From: an uncultured Bacteroidales bacterium
Lineage (GTDB): Bacteria; Bacteroidota; Bacteroidia; Bacteroidales; Paludibacteraceae
Direction of reading: 5' to 3'
Length of the DNA stretch: 39,444 nucleotides
Assembly (NCBI GenBank): GCA_934728255.1
Contig: CAKVEC010000015.1
Location: 1-39,444, forward strand
The notes below the pieces were generated by a model. The model was not told the DNA's origin. It worked only from the letters and a program-made list of their open reading frames with translations, and ran no database searches. Shown one piece after another: positions 8,303 through 16,204 of this stretch. Both the position numbers and the translations under genes were made by a program. Each line of letters opens with the position of its first letter. Positions within the stretch are counted from its first letter, which is position 1.

Positions 8303-9160
8303 TCAGGCTCCGCAAAGGGAAATCAGGACATATAAGAGCAGGCAAACGGCGGGAGTAGCGAGCAGAATAGAATCAAAACGATCCAATACGCCGCCGTGCC
8401 CGGGAAGAAATTTTCCCGAGTCTTTGACTCCGATAGTACGTTTCATTAGGCTTTCCATCAAATCGCCCAATGTACCGAATACAACCACCACCAAAGCGAA
8501 CAACATTCCTATGGCATAGACATTGAGCGGATTGAGGCGATTGAACCACCCCAAGTAAGCGAGCAGAGCACCTACGCCTATTGCCACTATTGCCCCCCCA
8601 ATCAGTCCTTCCCACGATTTGCCCGGAGATACACGGGGAAACATCTTATGGTTGCCCCCTTTGCGTTTTGACATGAGGCTGCCTACACAATAGGCACCGC
8701 TATCATTCAGCCAAATAAGCACAAACAGTGCCAAAAGCAGGTATGCATTGGCATACATCACAAAGCACATCATAGAGAACGGCAAAGCGATCATCACTTG
8801 ACTGACAAGGAAGTTGCCCCAATTGTGTATAGGGTTCTCGGCTTTTCGGAATAATTCGGAGATTAGGGCAAACAGCACCATGAAAAGATAGAAACCAACC
8901 AAAAGACTGATTATCAAATCATTGTAATAAGTGGTTATCAAGAAACAAAATGCCGAACCAGCAAACATCACACCAGCCGAAAGAGCGGAAACGACAGTAA
9001 GGAAACGATCGGAGTGCATAAGATGATGGTATTCTCGGACTGCTAACATCGTTACCAACCCAAAAAGAACACTAAAAAACACGGGGTGAACCAAGATACT
9101 TGCCACCACCAAACCGACATATACGACACCCGAAAGAGTGCGCTGAACAAAGTTAGACAT
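8303..9160 (-). CDS. cdsA: Phosphatidate cytidylyltransferase
   Basis: Integral inner-membrane enzyme making CDP-diacylglycerol from phosphatidic acid and CTP, the branch point of phospholipid synthesis. The 285 residues contain several hydrophobic helices. Near the C-terminus is the full CDS signature: Ser-Leu-Met-Lys-Arg, Lys-Asp four residues later, then LPGHGGVLDRFD. The conserved SPGKSWEG loop precedes it. Length is normal. It is transcribed divergently from the 9230 gene, and the two promoters occupy the same 36 bp. The start at 9160 lies about 15 bases beyond the expected transcription start. The downstream 285 bases (8018-8302) hold no gene, only AT-rich sequence with TTTACAAA repeats and a 10-bp tandem CTTGCACTTT at 8166-8185. 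Confidence 0.97.
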   Translation of the reverse strand: MSNFVQRTLSGVVYVGLVVASILVHPVFFSVLFGLVTMLAVREYHHLMHSDRFLTVVSALSAGVMFAGSAFCFLITTYYNDLIISLLVGFYLFMVLFALISELFRKAENPIHNWGNFLVSQVMIALPFSMMCFVMYANAYLLLALFVLIWLNDSGAYCVGSLMSKRKGGNHKMFPRVSPGKSWEGLIGGAIVAIGVGALLAYLGWFNRLNPLNVYAIGMLFALVVVVFGTLGDLMESLMKRTIGVKDSGKFLPGHGGVLDRFDSILLATPAVCLLLYVLISLCGA

Positions 9161-9178
9161 TTTTCAAAAAAAATATTT

Positions 9179-9210
9179 TTTGCAAAAGTACGAAAAAAAC
9201 TGTACCTTTG
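9179..9210 (+). promoter_or_regulatory. Promoter of the 9230-11523 envelope operon
   Basis: TTTG (9179-9182), 20 nt, TACCTTTG (9203-9210). The start codon lies 20 bases after the -7 element, giving a very short leader. Confidence 0.8.
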
Positions 9211-9214
9211 CAAA
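9183..9214 (-). promoter_or_regulatory. Promoter of cdsA, overlapping the divergent promoter
   Basis: On the minus strand TTTG (9214-9211), 20 nt, TACTTTTG (9190-9183). Its -7 element abuts the -33 of the plus-strand promoter and the reverse is also true, so both cannot be occupied together. Confidence 0.75.
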
Positions 9215-9229
9215 TAAATTTGCACATAT

Positions 9230-9586
9230 ATGGAAAATAACACGATTGAAATGAGCCTGCTTGACCCCGAAGAACGTGAGCAGATAGAGTACATCTGGAA
9301 TCTTATTCCCGCAGAAGACCGCCAAGGTATGAGCCAAAGCGATGTGCTACTTGTGCTGGACGCAATGGACGACTATTTAGAGGAGAAAGGGCTGTTGCAA
9401 TACGACGAGCAGACCGGCGAGGCGGAATATATGGACGGCGAAGTGGACGAAACGGAACAATTGGAGTACGTACAAAAAGCCGCCAAAGCACAAGGAAGCA
9501 AGATTACCGGTGTACAGATACAACTGGTGATGGATGGCGAACTGCAATACGGCATTGCGCAGGGGTATTACGAGGAAGAGGATTGA
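9230..9586 (+). CDS. Small acidic hypothetical protein
   Basis: 118 residues, strongly acidic, with no signal peptide or membrane helix, so cytoplasmic. The N-terminal half (EEREQIEYIWNLIPAEDR..., MSQSDVLLVLDAMDDYLEEKG) is predicted helical. The second half has a Gly/Glu-rich stretch and a VQIQLVMDGELQYG strand pair. I recognise no named family; similar short acidic proteins are found in Bacteroidales genomes. It is the first gene after a strong promoter. Its stop codon TGA overlaps the ATG of the acyltransferase (TGATG), implying translational coupling and a possible link to envelope lipid synthesis. Function unknown. Confidence 0.85.
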   Translation: MENNTIEMSLLDPEEREQIEYIWNLIPAEDRQGMSQSDVLLVLDAMDDYLEEKGLLQYDEQTGEAEYMDGEVDETEQLEYVQKAAKAQGSKITGVQIQLVMDGELQYGIAQGYYEEED

Positions 9587-10461
9587 TGGAACAACTTATC
9601 AAGATTTTGAGTAAAATACCTATCAGCGTACATTATTGGTTTGCTGATTGGATACTCTATCCGCTTATATATTATATTGTACGTTACCGGCGGAAGTTGG
9701 TGCGCAAGAACATGGCAGACTCTTTTCCGGAAAAAAAGCCCGATGAGATACGGCATATGGAAAAGCAGTTTTACCACCATTTTGCAGATATGGTGGTAGA
9801 GGCCATATACGGCTACGGATTATCAGACAACGCCCTGCGTGAACATGTGCATTTTCTCAACCATAAGTTGGTAAAACGTATGGCAGACGAACACGGCAGC
9901 GTCATCGTTATGCTTGCCCATTTAGGCAATTGGGAATGGTTTACCGACTACAACCGGCAGTACCTTGAGGAGGAAGGATTAGTGCAAGGAAATGTGTTCA
10001 GACAACAAGCGAATAAAAGAATGGACAAACTAATGCATATACTTCGTAGCAAAAGAGGTGGCATATTGATAGACAAACGAACTATCCTGCGGCAAATGCT
10101 CATCTTGCGCAAAGAGGGAAAAAAGATGGTATATGGGTTGATTTGCGACCAAAAACCGCGTCCGGAAGTAACCCGCTACTGGACGGAATTTCTGCACCAC
10201 GAAACAGGCTTTCTTGATGGGGGCGAGGTGCTAGGCAAAAAATTCGATTACCCTGTACTTTATGCGTATGTCAGCAGTCCGAAACGCGGATACTATGAGG
10301 TGTCTTTTGAATTGATAGCCGAGCACCCAAAAGAAACAGAGGAAAATGAGATAACCCGAATCTATGCCGAGCGATTGGAGCAAAATATCAAGGAACAACC
10401 CGAACAATGGCTCTGGACACACAATCGGTGGAAATGGGGAAAACCAATAAATAATTTGTAA
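9586..10461 (+). CDS. Lipid A biosynthesis acyltransferase (LpxL/HtrB family)
   Basis: Transfers a secondary acyl chain to the lipid A precursor at the inner membrane. 291 residues from the ATG inside TGATG; an in-frame TTG one codon earlier is less likely. The HX4E catalytic motif of the family is present as HLGNWE (His112, Glu117). A hydrophobic, amphipathic N-terminal segment (about 15-35) fits membrane association. The length is typical of Bacteroidota homologues. It overlaps the small acidic gene by one base, and a GT2 glycosyltransferase follows after 60 bases, making a likely lipopolysaccharide-related operon with cdsA divergent. The exact acyl chain and position cannot be told from sequence. 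Confidence 0.93.
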   Translation: MEQLIKILSKIPISVHYWFADWILYPLIYYIVRYRRKLVRKNMADSFPEKKPDEIRHMEKQFYHHFADMVVEAIYGYGLSDNALREHVHFLNHKLVKRMADEHGSVIVMLAHLGNWEWFTDYNRQYLEEEGLVQGNVFRQQANKRMDKLMHILRSKRGGILIDKRTILRQMLILRKEGKKMVYGLICDQKPRPEVTRYWTEFLHHETGFLDGGEVLGKKFDYPVLYAYVSSPKRGYYEVSFELIAEHPKETEENEITRIYAERLEQNIKEQPEQWLWTHNRWKWGKPINNL

Positions 10462-10521
10462 GTGTGTAATGTTGCATTTTCTAATTTACAAAATTTACTG
10501 ATTTACAAATTTACTCTATCA

Positions 10522-11523
10522 ATGCGTTGTAGTGTAATTATATTGAATTGGAACGGGGCGGAAATGCTCCGGAGATACTTGCCGAGCGTACTGGAATATA
10601 CGCCTGTCGAGGACTGCGAGGTGATAGTGGCAGATAATGGTTCAACCGATGAGTCTTTGTCTGTTTTGGCACAGAATTTTCCTGCAGTACGTACGATCCT
10701 ATTGGATAAAAACTACGGTTTTGCCGAAGGGTACAACAAGGCTATTGCGCAGATTGATAGTGAGTACGTGGTTTTACTTAATTCGGATGTGGAGGTAACG
10801 CAGAACTGGCTGTCGCCGATGTTGGACTATATGGATATCCATTCTGAAGTAGCGGCCATACAGCCCAAGATACACAGTTGGCTAAAGCGCGACTATTTCG
10901 AACATGCGGGAGCAGCAGGCGGATACATAGATATTCTCGGTTATCCTTTCTGTCGGGGACGGTTGCTTAACTATGTAGAGCAAGATAAAGGGCAATATGA
11001 CACCATAGCCGATGTACTCTGGACGTCAGGGGCATGTATGTGCATACGCACGCACATATATAAGGAGGTGGGCGGTTTAGATAGTGATTTCTTCGCCCAC
11101 ATGGAAGAGATTGACCTTTGTTGGCGACTCAACTGCCGTGGTTATCGGTTGGTATGCCTACCCGACTCCATTGTCTATCATCTTGGCGGCGGGGCTTTGG
11201 CATATGAAAATCCGCGCAAGACATATCTAAATTTCCGCAACAATCTGCTAATGATTTACAAAAACACACCAGCGAACAGACTATGGTGGATTTTAATAAT
11301 GCGCTTCGTGCTGGATTATGCAGCAGCACTACAATTGCTGGTAACCGGCAAACCAAAGCAGGCAAAGGCTGCCATCAAAGCCCGTTGGGACTATCGGCGG
11401 ATGAAAAAACGCTTTGCCCCCAGGCGGGCGGAGAATATGCAGAAGACGGTTATCCCCCACCCGTCCGGTATCCGGAAACGTGCCATTCTTTGGGATTTCT
11501 ATGTATGTGGAAAGCGGAAATAG
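10522..11523 (+). CDS. Glycosyltransferase family 2 (rhamnosyltransferase-like)
   Basis: Inverting GT-A enzyme that probably adds a sugar to a surface glycan from a nucleotide-sugar donor. From ATG 10522 the 333 residues begin MRCSVIILNWNG, the usual first strand of the GT2 fold. A GTG 60 bases upstream would add a low-quality, AT-rich extension and is rejected. Motifs in order are DNGSTDES (nucleotide binding), LNSDVEV (DxD-like metal site), HMEEIDLCWRL (acceptor and catalytic acid region) and a basic C-terminal tail with one hydrophobic segment (LWWILIMRFVLDY) for membrane contact. It follows the lipid A acyltransferase. The sugar specificity is not evident. Confidence 0.92.
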   Translation: MRCSVIILNWNGAEMLRRYLPSVLEYTPVEDCEVIVADNGSTDESLSVLAQNFPAVRTILLDKNYGFAEGYNKAIAQIDSEYVVLLNSDVEVTQNWLSPMLDYMDIHSEVAAIQPKIHSWLKRDYFEHAGAAGGYIDILGYPFCRGRLLNYVEQDKGQYDTIADVLWTSGACMCIRTHIYKEVGGLDSDFFAHMEEIDLCWRLNCRGYRLVCLPDSIVYHLGGGALAYENPRKTYLNFRNNLLMIYKNTPANRLWWILIMRFVLDYAAALQLLVTGKPKQAKAAIKARWDYRRMKKRFAPRRAENMQKTVIPHPSGIRKRAILWDFYVCGKRK

Positions 11524-11535
11524 TTTTTCATAAAA

Positions 11536-11568
11536 ACGTTAATTAGCGTGTAATTAGACGTTAATTTT
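11536..11568 (+). repeat. 11-bp-period repeat with TAATTAG core
   Basis: TAATTAG-type words start at 11540, 11551 and 11562, an exact 11-bp spacing. A closely similar sequence with one-base insertions is found at 16124-16160. The rest of the 218-base gap to the next gene includes a 7-bp-period GGACAAA/GAACAAA run at 11707-11727. Confidence 0.65.
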
Positions 11569-11741
11569 ACCATACAAAAATATCTTATTTTTAGGGCTAC
11601 TCTATTTGTGGGGCAGCCTTTGATTTTTCTATTTCAAGAAAAATGCAAAAAATACGGGAGTTGGTGCAAGATTTAATACAGGTGTGGATTTAGATAGTTG
11701 AACAATGGACAAAGAACAAAGAATCAAAAACACAAAAAAGT

Positions 11742-12500
11742 ATGAAAAAGAGAGATTATTTTGATTTGGCACCCATATTGTATGTGGCATATATGGTGGT
11801 GGGAATTGTGCTCTGGTGCTTGGTACTGCTCTTCCTGCCGGCTTGCAGCAGCGGACCCAATGAACCCGATTTGGGGTACTATCCGACGGCATTGGTTACG
11901 GCACGGACGGTGGACAGTGTGTTTGCCTTGCAATTGGACGACAGCACAACGCTTTATCCGCAAAACTTCAAAAAATCGCCTTATCCGAGAGAGGTACGGG
12001 CATTGGTGAACTATGTGGAGGAAGGTATGGCGGATAACAGGCAGCAAGTGCACATCAATTGGATAGACAGCATTCGTACAAAAGATGCCGTACCGACAAT
12101 GGGCGAGCAGAATGATTCTGTTTATGGCAAAGACCCAGTGGAGATTGTGCGTGACTGGGTAACCGTGGCAGAAGACGGCTATTTGACTTTGCGGGTGCGG
12201 ACACGGTGGGGCGGCTATGGCGCAAAGCATTATCTGAACTTGCTGACAGGAATCAACCCTGAAAATCCATATGAGTTGGAACTGCGGCACGATGCTCAAG
12301 GGGATGTTTGCGGCGATATGGGCGATGCGTTGATAGCCTTCAACCTCAACGACCTACCACGAGATACTAGGCAGGACGTGAAAATAAAACTGCATTGGCA
12401 GTCGTTCGGCGGGGAAAAATCGACCGAGTTTGATTTACGACTGCGTCCACAAAAGGCAAGAGACTACCCAAGATTGGAAATGAACGGGTATGTGGAATAA
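11742..12500 (+). CDS. NigD-like outer-envelope lipoprotein
   Basis: 252 residues. A long hydrophobic N-terminus ends in LPAC-SS, a lipobox, so the mature protein is probably lipidated at about Cys35. The body matches the NigD-like pattern of Bacteroidetes: an N-terminal beta domain (about 45-110), then a C-terminal beta sandwich with WVTVAEDGYLTLRVR, HYLNLLTG and ELRHDAQGD. NigD-like proteins are abundant in Bacteroides but poorly understood. As I recall, one was linked to the outer-membrane-vesicle phenotype of the Dma/Das sigma system of B. thetaiotaomicron. Here the gene lies directly before an ECF sigma gene and a Dma-like gene, which makes that link attractive. No TAnnTTTG promoter was found upstream, so it may depend on an alternative sigma factor. 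Confidence 0.85.
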   Translation: MKKRDYFDLAPILYVAYMVVGIVLWCLVLLFLPACSSGPNEPDLGYYPTALVTARTVDSVFALQLDDSTTLYPQNFKKSPYPREVRALVNYVEEGMADNRQQVHINWIDSIRTKDAVPTMGEQNDSVYGKDPVEIVRDWVTVAEDGYLTLRVRTRWGGYGAKHYLNLLTGINPENPYELELRHDAQGDVCGDMGDALIAFNLNDLPRDTRQDVKIKLHWQSFGGEKSTEFDLRLRPQKARDYPRLEMNGYVE

Positions 12501-12513
12501 GGATTTTCCGGTC

Positions 12514-12590
12514 TATCCTAAGCCTATCCTAAGCGCATCCTATAACGAATCACCTATTAATCACCTATACCTGATATACGGATGATATAG
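12514..12590 (+). repeat. Phased 11-bp repeats upstream of the ECF sigma gene
   Basis: Three blocks share the same period. TATCCT/CATCCT occurs at 12514, 12525 and 12536 (minus-strand reading gives AGGATA), AATCACCTA at 12548 and 12559, and GATAT at 12573 and 12584. The array fills nearly the whole 98-base gap. Its first block is the reverse complement of the family at 33049-33093. Confidence 0.75.
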
Positions 12591-12598
12591 AGCCATAT

Positions 12599-13132
12599 AT
12601 GCACGAAGAGGAATTAGTAAAACGTTTGCAGAACGGCGATGCAACAGCACCGCGTCTGCTCTATACCCTCTACGTGCGCTATCTGACAGCCGTTTGTGGA
12701 AGGTATATCTGCAATGACGAGGATATGCGCGATGTATTACAGGATAGTTTCTTGAAAATTTTTGAATCTGTACGGCATTTCAATTATCGCGGTGAAGGTT
12801 CTCTGCGGGCATGGCTGACACGTGTGGTAGTGAACGAGTCGCTCAAATGGCTACGGGATAACGGCAGGATAGAATGGCAGGCAATAGACGACAGCACACC
12901 CGACATGGCTGATGAGGATCCGGAAACGGACAAGGTGCCGACGGAAGTGATATTCAGTTTGATACGCAGTCTGCCTGACGGATACAGAATGGTTTTTAAC
13001 CTGTACGTGATTGAAGGCAAGAGCCATAAAGAGATTGCCGAAATGCTGCACATCACAGAAAGTACATCGGCTTCGCAGTTGCACAGAGCCAAAGCGTTAT
13101 TGGCGGAACGGATAAAAGATTGGAAACGCTAA
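12599..13132 (+). CDS. ECF-type RNA polymerase sigma factor
   Basis: 177 residues with the two-domain ECF architecture. Region 2 (about 20-90) contains YICNDEDMRDVLQDSFLKIF and WLTRVVVNESLKWLRD. Region 4 (about 120-175) contains LPDGYRMVFNLYVIEGKSHKEIAEML and SQLHRAKALL. There is no region 3 and no extra C-terminal domain. It is followed 53 bases later by a membrane protein with an anti-sigma-like N-terminus, the usual sigma/anti-sigma order, and preceded by a NigD-like gene. By context it resembles the sigma factor partner (Das-type) of dual-membrane-spanning anti-sigma factors. Its own promoter is not of the housekeeping TAnnTTTG type, consistent with autoregulation. Confidence 0.95.
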   Translation: MHEEELVKRLQNGDATAPRLLYTLYVRYLTAVCGRYICNDEDMRDVLQDSFLKIFESVRHFNYRGEGSLRAWLTRVVVNESLKWLRDNGRIEWQAIDDSTPDMADEDPETDKVPTEVIFSLIRSLPDGYRMVFNLYVIEGKSHKEIAEMLHITESTSASQLHRAKALLAERIKDWKR

Positions 13133-13185
13133 TTATTATAAATTAAAACATATAAATTGCCACGAATCATTAATTATTCCTTGCT

Positions 13186-14424
13186 ATGAAAGATTGGTTG
13201 GACGACATACAAGAGCGGATGCAGGGCTTTGAAACCGAAGAACCTGCGGGACTGTGGGAACAGATAGAGGCGCAGATGCCCAAAGAGGAAAAGAAAAAAC
13301 GCTTCGTGCTGCTACCAGTGTGGAAAGGAGTTGCACGCGTGGCTGCCGTAGCGGCAATAGTTACCATAGCCGGTGTGGTCGGTATGCATTTGACCCAGCA
13401 GGATACCCCACAAACAGCCAACGTTTATGAGAAAGAAGAGGCACCTTCTACCCAATCCGATACGGAGACAACAGCATCGCACCCGATAGAAACAAAAACA
13501 GAATTGGCTGTAGCAACGCCCAAATACGAAAAAACGCCGGCTACTTTGCCTTTGGCAGAACACGCAACGGATATGCAGAAAGTCGCGGAATCCCCAGAGG
13601 CGACTACCCCGACGAAAGAGTTGGCAGAAGAAACAATCCCCCCGACAGAGAGCCGAGAACTACCGGAGAGTTTGCCGATGCCCGCTAATGACCTTCCGAC
13701 AGAAGAGCCCGAAGAAAAAGGACGTTGGAAAGGCAGTTTGGCAGTAGCGGCTTATGGTGCCAGCGGATTCGGCAACACGACAAGCGCTACTTATACTCCG
13801 GAAAGGGTGATGCTGAGTGCCACCAACGAAGATGTTACATGGGTGGATGATCCGATGCTCGGTATTATGCTATTCAACCGCGGGCAGGCGACAGAGCGCA
13901 AACTAAGGCATCATATTCCTATCCGGGCAGGCGCAAATATGGCATATTGGTTTCACCCAAATGTAGGGATAGAGACCGGAGTGGCATACGCCTGCCTGTT
14001 GTCCGACGGCGAAGAAGGGTCGAAAAACAATTATATTGCCACTCGGCAAACACTGCACTATATAGGGATACCCCTGAACCTGAAATGCAAAATGTACAGT
14101 TGGCGGAGATTGGACATATATGCCTCATTAGGCGGACTGGCTGAGAAATGTGTGGCAGGAAACACAAGGACGGAATATGTGCTGGCGAAAAAAACACAAC
14201 GAACCGAGATAGAAAAAATAGAAGACAAGCCGTGGCAGTTCTCAGCAAACCTGTCGGCTGGACTGCAATATAACTTTGCGCCATGGGCGGGAATATATAT
14301 CGAACCGGGGTGCAGTTACTATTTTGATGACCACTCCACCCTGCAAACTATCCACAAGGAACGTCCGTGGAACTTCAACTTGAATATGGGCGTGCGGTTT
14401 GCCATAGGCAAGACGAGCATTTAA
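13186..14424 (+). CDS. Putative dual-membrane-spanning anti-sigma factor with outer-membrane beta-barrel
   Basis: 412 residues in four parts. Residues 1-45 are a charged cytoplasmic segment (MKDWLDDIQERMQGFETEEP..., LWEQIEAQM) like the short sigma-binding helices of small anti-sigma factors. Residues about 48-69 form a single membrane helix (GVARVAAVAAIVTIAGVVG). Residues about 70-178 are a Pro/Glu/Thr-rich linker with no hydrophobic stretch. Residues about 180-412 show amphipathic strands with many Tyr/Trp/Gly (MAYWFHPNVGIETGVAY, GLQYNFAPWAGIYIEPG), an outer-membrane beta-barrel of the porin-like superfamily. There is no cleavable signal peptide. The order implies one chain crossing the inner membrane, periplasm and outer membrane, as described for the Dma family of Bacteroides. 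It immediately follows an ECF sigma gene. Many automatic annotations would call it only a porin-family protein. Confidence 0.85.
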   Translation: MKDWLDDIQERMQGFETEEPAGLWEQIEAQMPKEEKKKRFVLLPVWKGVARVAAVAAIVTIAGVVGMHLTQQDTPQTANVYEKEEAPSTQSDTETTASHPIETKTELAVATPKYEKTPATLPLAEHATDMQKVAESPEATTPTKELAEETIPPTESRELPESLPMPANDLPTEEPEEKGRWKGSLAVAAYGASGFGNTTSATYTPERVMLSATNEDVTWVDDPMLGIMLFNRGQATERKLRHHIPIRAGANMAYWFHPNVGIETGVAYACLLSDGEEGSKNNYIATRQTLHYIGIPLNLKCKMYSWRRLDIYASLGGLAEKCVAGNTRTEYVLAKKTQRTEIEKIEDKPWQFSANLSAGLQYNFAPWAGIYIEPGCSYYFDDHSTLQTIHKERPWNFNLNMGVRFAIGKTSI

Positions 14425-14442
14425 CAGCCCGCTACCTTGGGG

Positions 14443-16116
14443 CTAACCACAGAAGAAAATAATCAGCAATTGCCCCGCCATCACACGCAGGAAAGTGGTG
14501 AACGGATAGACGGTGGCATAACAAACGGAGGCTTGGTCGTTGCCCGAAGAGAGACTCTCGGCATACGCCAACGCCGGCGCCGCAGTCATAGCACCGGCAA
14601 GCAATCCTATAACTTTGAAATAATTGAGGTGCATAGCCTTGTATGCCACAATACCAATAATGAGCAAAGGTACCATCGTGATGATGAAACCATAGAGTAT
14701 CCACATATAGCCTCCTGCCAGAATGGTATCTACAAAATGTTCGCCCGCCTCCAGACCGAGTGCCGCCAAAAAGAGCGTCAAACCGACCTGGCGAAGCATC
14801 ATATTTGCCGACGTGGTGGCAAAAGTAACCATATTATAATAAGGTCCGAAACGTCCGATAAGCAACGCTACAATAAGCGAACCGCCCGCCAATCCGAGAC
14901 GGAACGTTTGATTCAGACCGGGGATTGGTATAGGCAGAATACCAAGCAAGACCCCCATCATAATTCCAAAGAAAACAGGCAAGAGGTTTGGCAAATCGAG
15001 ACGTTTCAACTCATTGCCGAACGTTTCCGCCACCCGCTGTACATCGGCTTTGTCGCCCACCACGATCAGACGGTCGCCGAGTTGGAGTACCAGTTCGGGA
15101 GTAGCAAGCAGGTCTATACCCGCACGGTTAACCCGCGTGATAGTGGCGTGATACTGTGAACGGAGATTAAAAGAGGATATACGCTTGCCGTTGCACTCCG
15201 GGCGCGTAACGGCGATACGACGGGAGATCAGATGGTCAGAGTTCTCCTTACTGGAAAAACTGTAGTTCTTGACGGACCCTAACAGACGCAGTGAATCAAG
15301 GTGCTGCTTGTCGGTGAGCACACGGATGATGTCGCCGTTGCCGAATGTCGTTTGGTCGCTAACCAACTCATCCGTACCATTGGGGCGGATAACACGGCTG
15401 ACAACCATCTTAATAGGGCAAATATGTTGCAATTGACTGACATTCAGTGTGTCTATCTGCGGATTTTGGAGGGTAATATCCACACAAACAGGCTTTTCAT
15501 CATCTTCTTTGTTGTCGGTTTCCGCTTGCAAGCGTGCTTCCTCCTGCGGTATCTTGACACGCAGACACAGGCGGATTATCTCGAAAGCCAAGATTGTACC
15601 TACTATACTGAGCGGATATGCCACGGCATACCCCGTTGCTACATTGGGCGATACATAGCCGAGCACATCGCTGCACGCCTGCTGAACCGCCGCCAAGGCA
15701 GGAGTACTCGCAACAGCACCCGAGAGAACACCATCAAGGGTGTCCATACCCAGGTCGGTAGCATAATACAAACCGATCGTACAGAGACAGCCGAGAAAAA
15801 CAAACGCCGTGGCTAACAGATTGAGTTTCAATCCTCCACGCTTGAACGGCGAGAAAGAAGGACCTACCTGCAAACCGATAGAATAGACAAAGAGTATCAA
15901 TCCAAAATCATTGGCAAAATGTGCCACATCGGGTTTGATATGAATCCCTAATGCCGACACCGCAATACCGACAAACAACACCCATGTAACTCCCAACGAG
16001 AAATGTCCGATACGGGCATGCTCGCCAAGCCACAAACCCAACGTAATCACCAATGTCAGCACCAAAATGGACTGTGTGATAGTAGGTGTGAATAGGAGTT
16101 GTTCTATTGCGTGCAT
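14443..16116 (-). CDS. AspT/YidE-type transporter with two RCK-C (TrkA-C) domains
   Basis: 557 residues. Two related membrane halves (about 1-190 and 385-557) flank a cytoplasmic region of two TrkA-C domains (about 210-280 and 300-370, the second with GDRLIVVGDKADVQRV). This is the layout of the AspT exchanger family, which includes the aspartate:alanine antiporter and the uncharacterised YidE/YbjL proteins. Substrate is unknown, and the RCK-C domains suggest gating by a small ligand. The motif GIMMGVLLGILPIPIPG opens the second half. The gene ends 18 bases from the beta-barrel gene, with which it is convergent, and no terminator is seen between them. No standard promoter was found upstream; an 11-bp-type repeat sits there instead. 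Confidence 0.93.
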   Translation of the reverse strand: MHAIEQLLFTPTITQSILVLTLVITLGLWLGEHARIGHFSLGVTWVLFVGIAVSALGIHIKPDVAHFANDFGLILFVYSIGLQVGPSFSPFKRGGLKLNLLATAFVFLGCLCTIGLYYATDLGMDTLDGVLSGAVASTPALAAVQQACSDVLGYVSPNVATGYAVAYPLSIVGTILAFEIIRLCLRVKIPQEEARLQAETDNKEDDEKPVCVDITLQNPQIDTLNVSQLQHICPIKMVVSRVIRPNGTDELVSDQTTFGNGDIIRVLTDKQHLDSLRLLGSVKNYSFSSKENSDHLISRRIAVTRPECNGKRISSFNLRSQYHATITRVNRAGIDLLATPELVLQLGDRLIVVGDKADVQRVAETFGNELKRLDLPNLLPVFFGIMMGVLLGILPIPIPGLNQTFRLGLAGGSLIVALLIGRFGPYYNMVTFATTSANMMLRQVGLTLFLAALGLEAGEHFVDTILAGGYMWILYGFIITMVPLLIIGIVAYKAMHLNYFKVIGLLAGAMTAAPALAYAESLSSGNDQASVCYATVYPFTTFLRVMAGQLLIIFFCG

Positions 16117-16123
16117 ATATGAA

Positions 16124-16160
16124 AACGTTAATTAGTCGTGTAATTTAGATGGCAATTATT
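16124..16160 (+). repeat. Second copy of the AAAACGTTAATTAG...GTAATT repeat
   Basis: AAAACGTTAATTAGTCGTG followed by TAATTTAGA matches 11535-11558 except for single-base insertions. It lies just upstream of the minus-strand transporter gene. Confidence 0.6.
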
Positions 16161-16204
16161 TTCTATGAACATATAAATGCCCATTGATTACCATAACTCT
16201 TCCT

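Noticed and set aside
10462..10521. GTG start adding 20 residues to the glycosyltransferase
   Set aside because: The added segment is AT-rich, has TTTACAAA-type repeat sequence at DNA level and precedes the canonical first strand of the GT2 fold, which begins at ATG 10522.
14437..15159. 240-codon plus-strand frame inside the AspT-type transporter gene
   Set aside because: Very rich in Arg/Gln/His, no domain, wholly inside a well-supported minus-strand gene.
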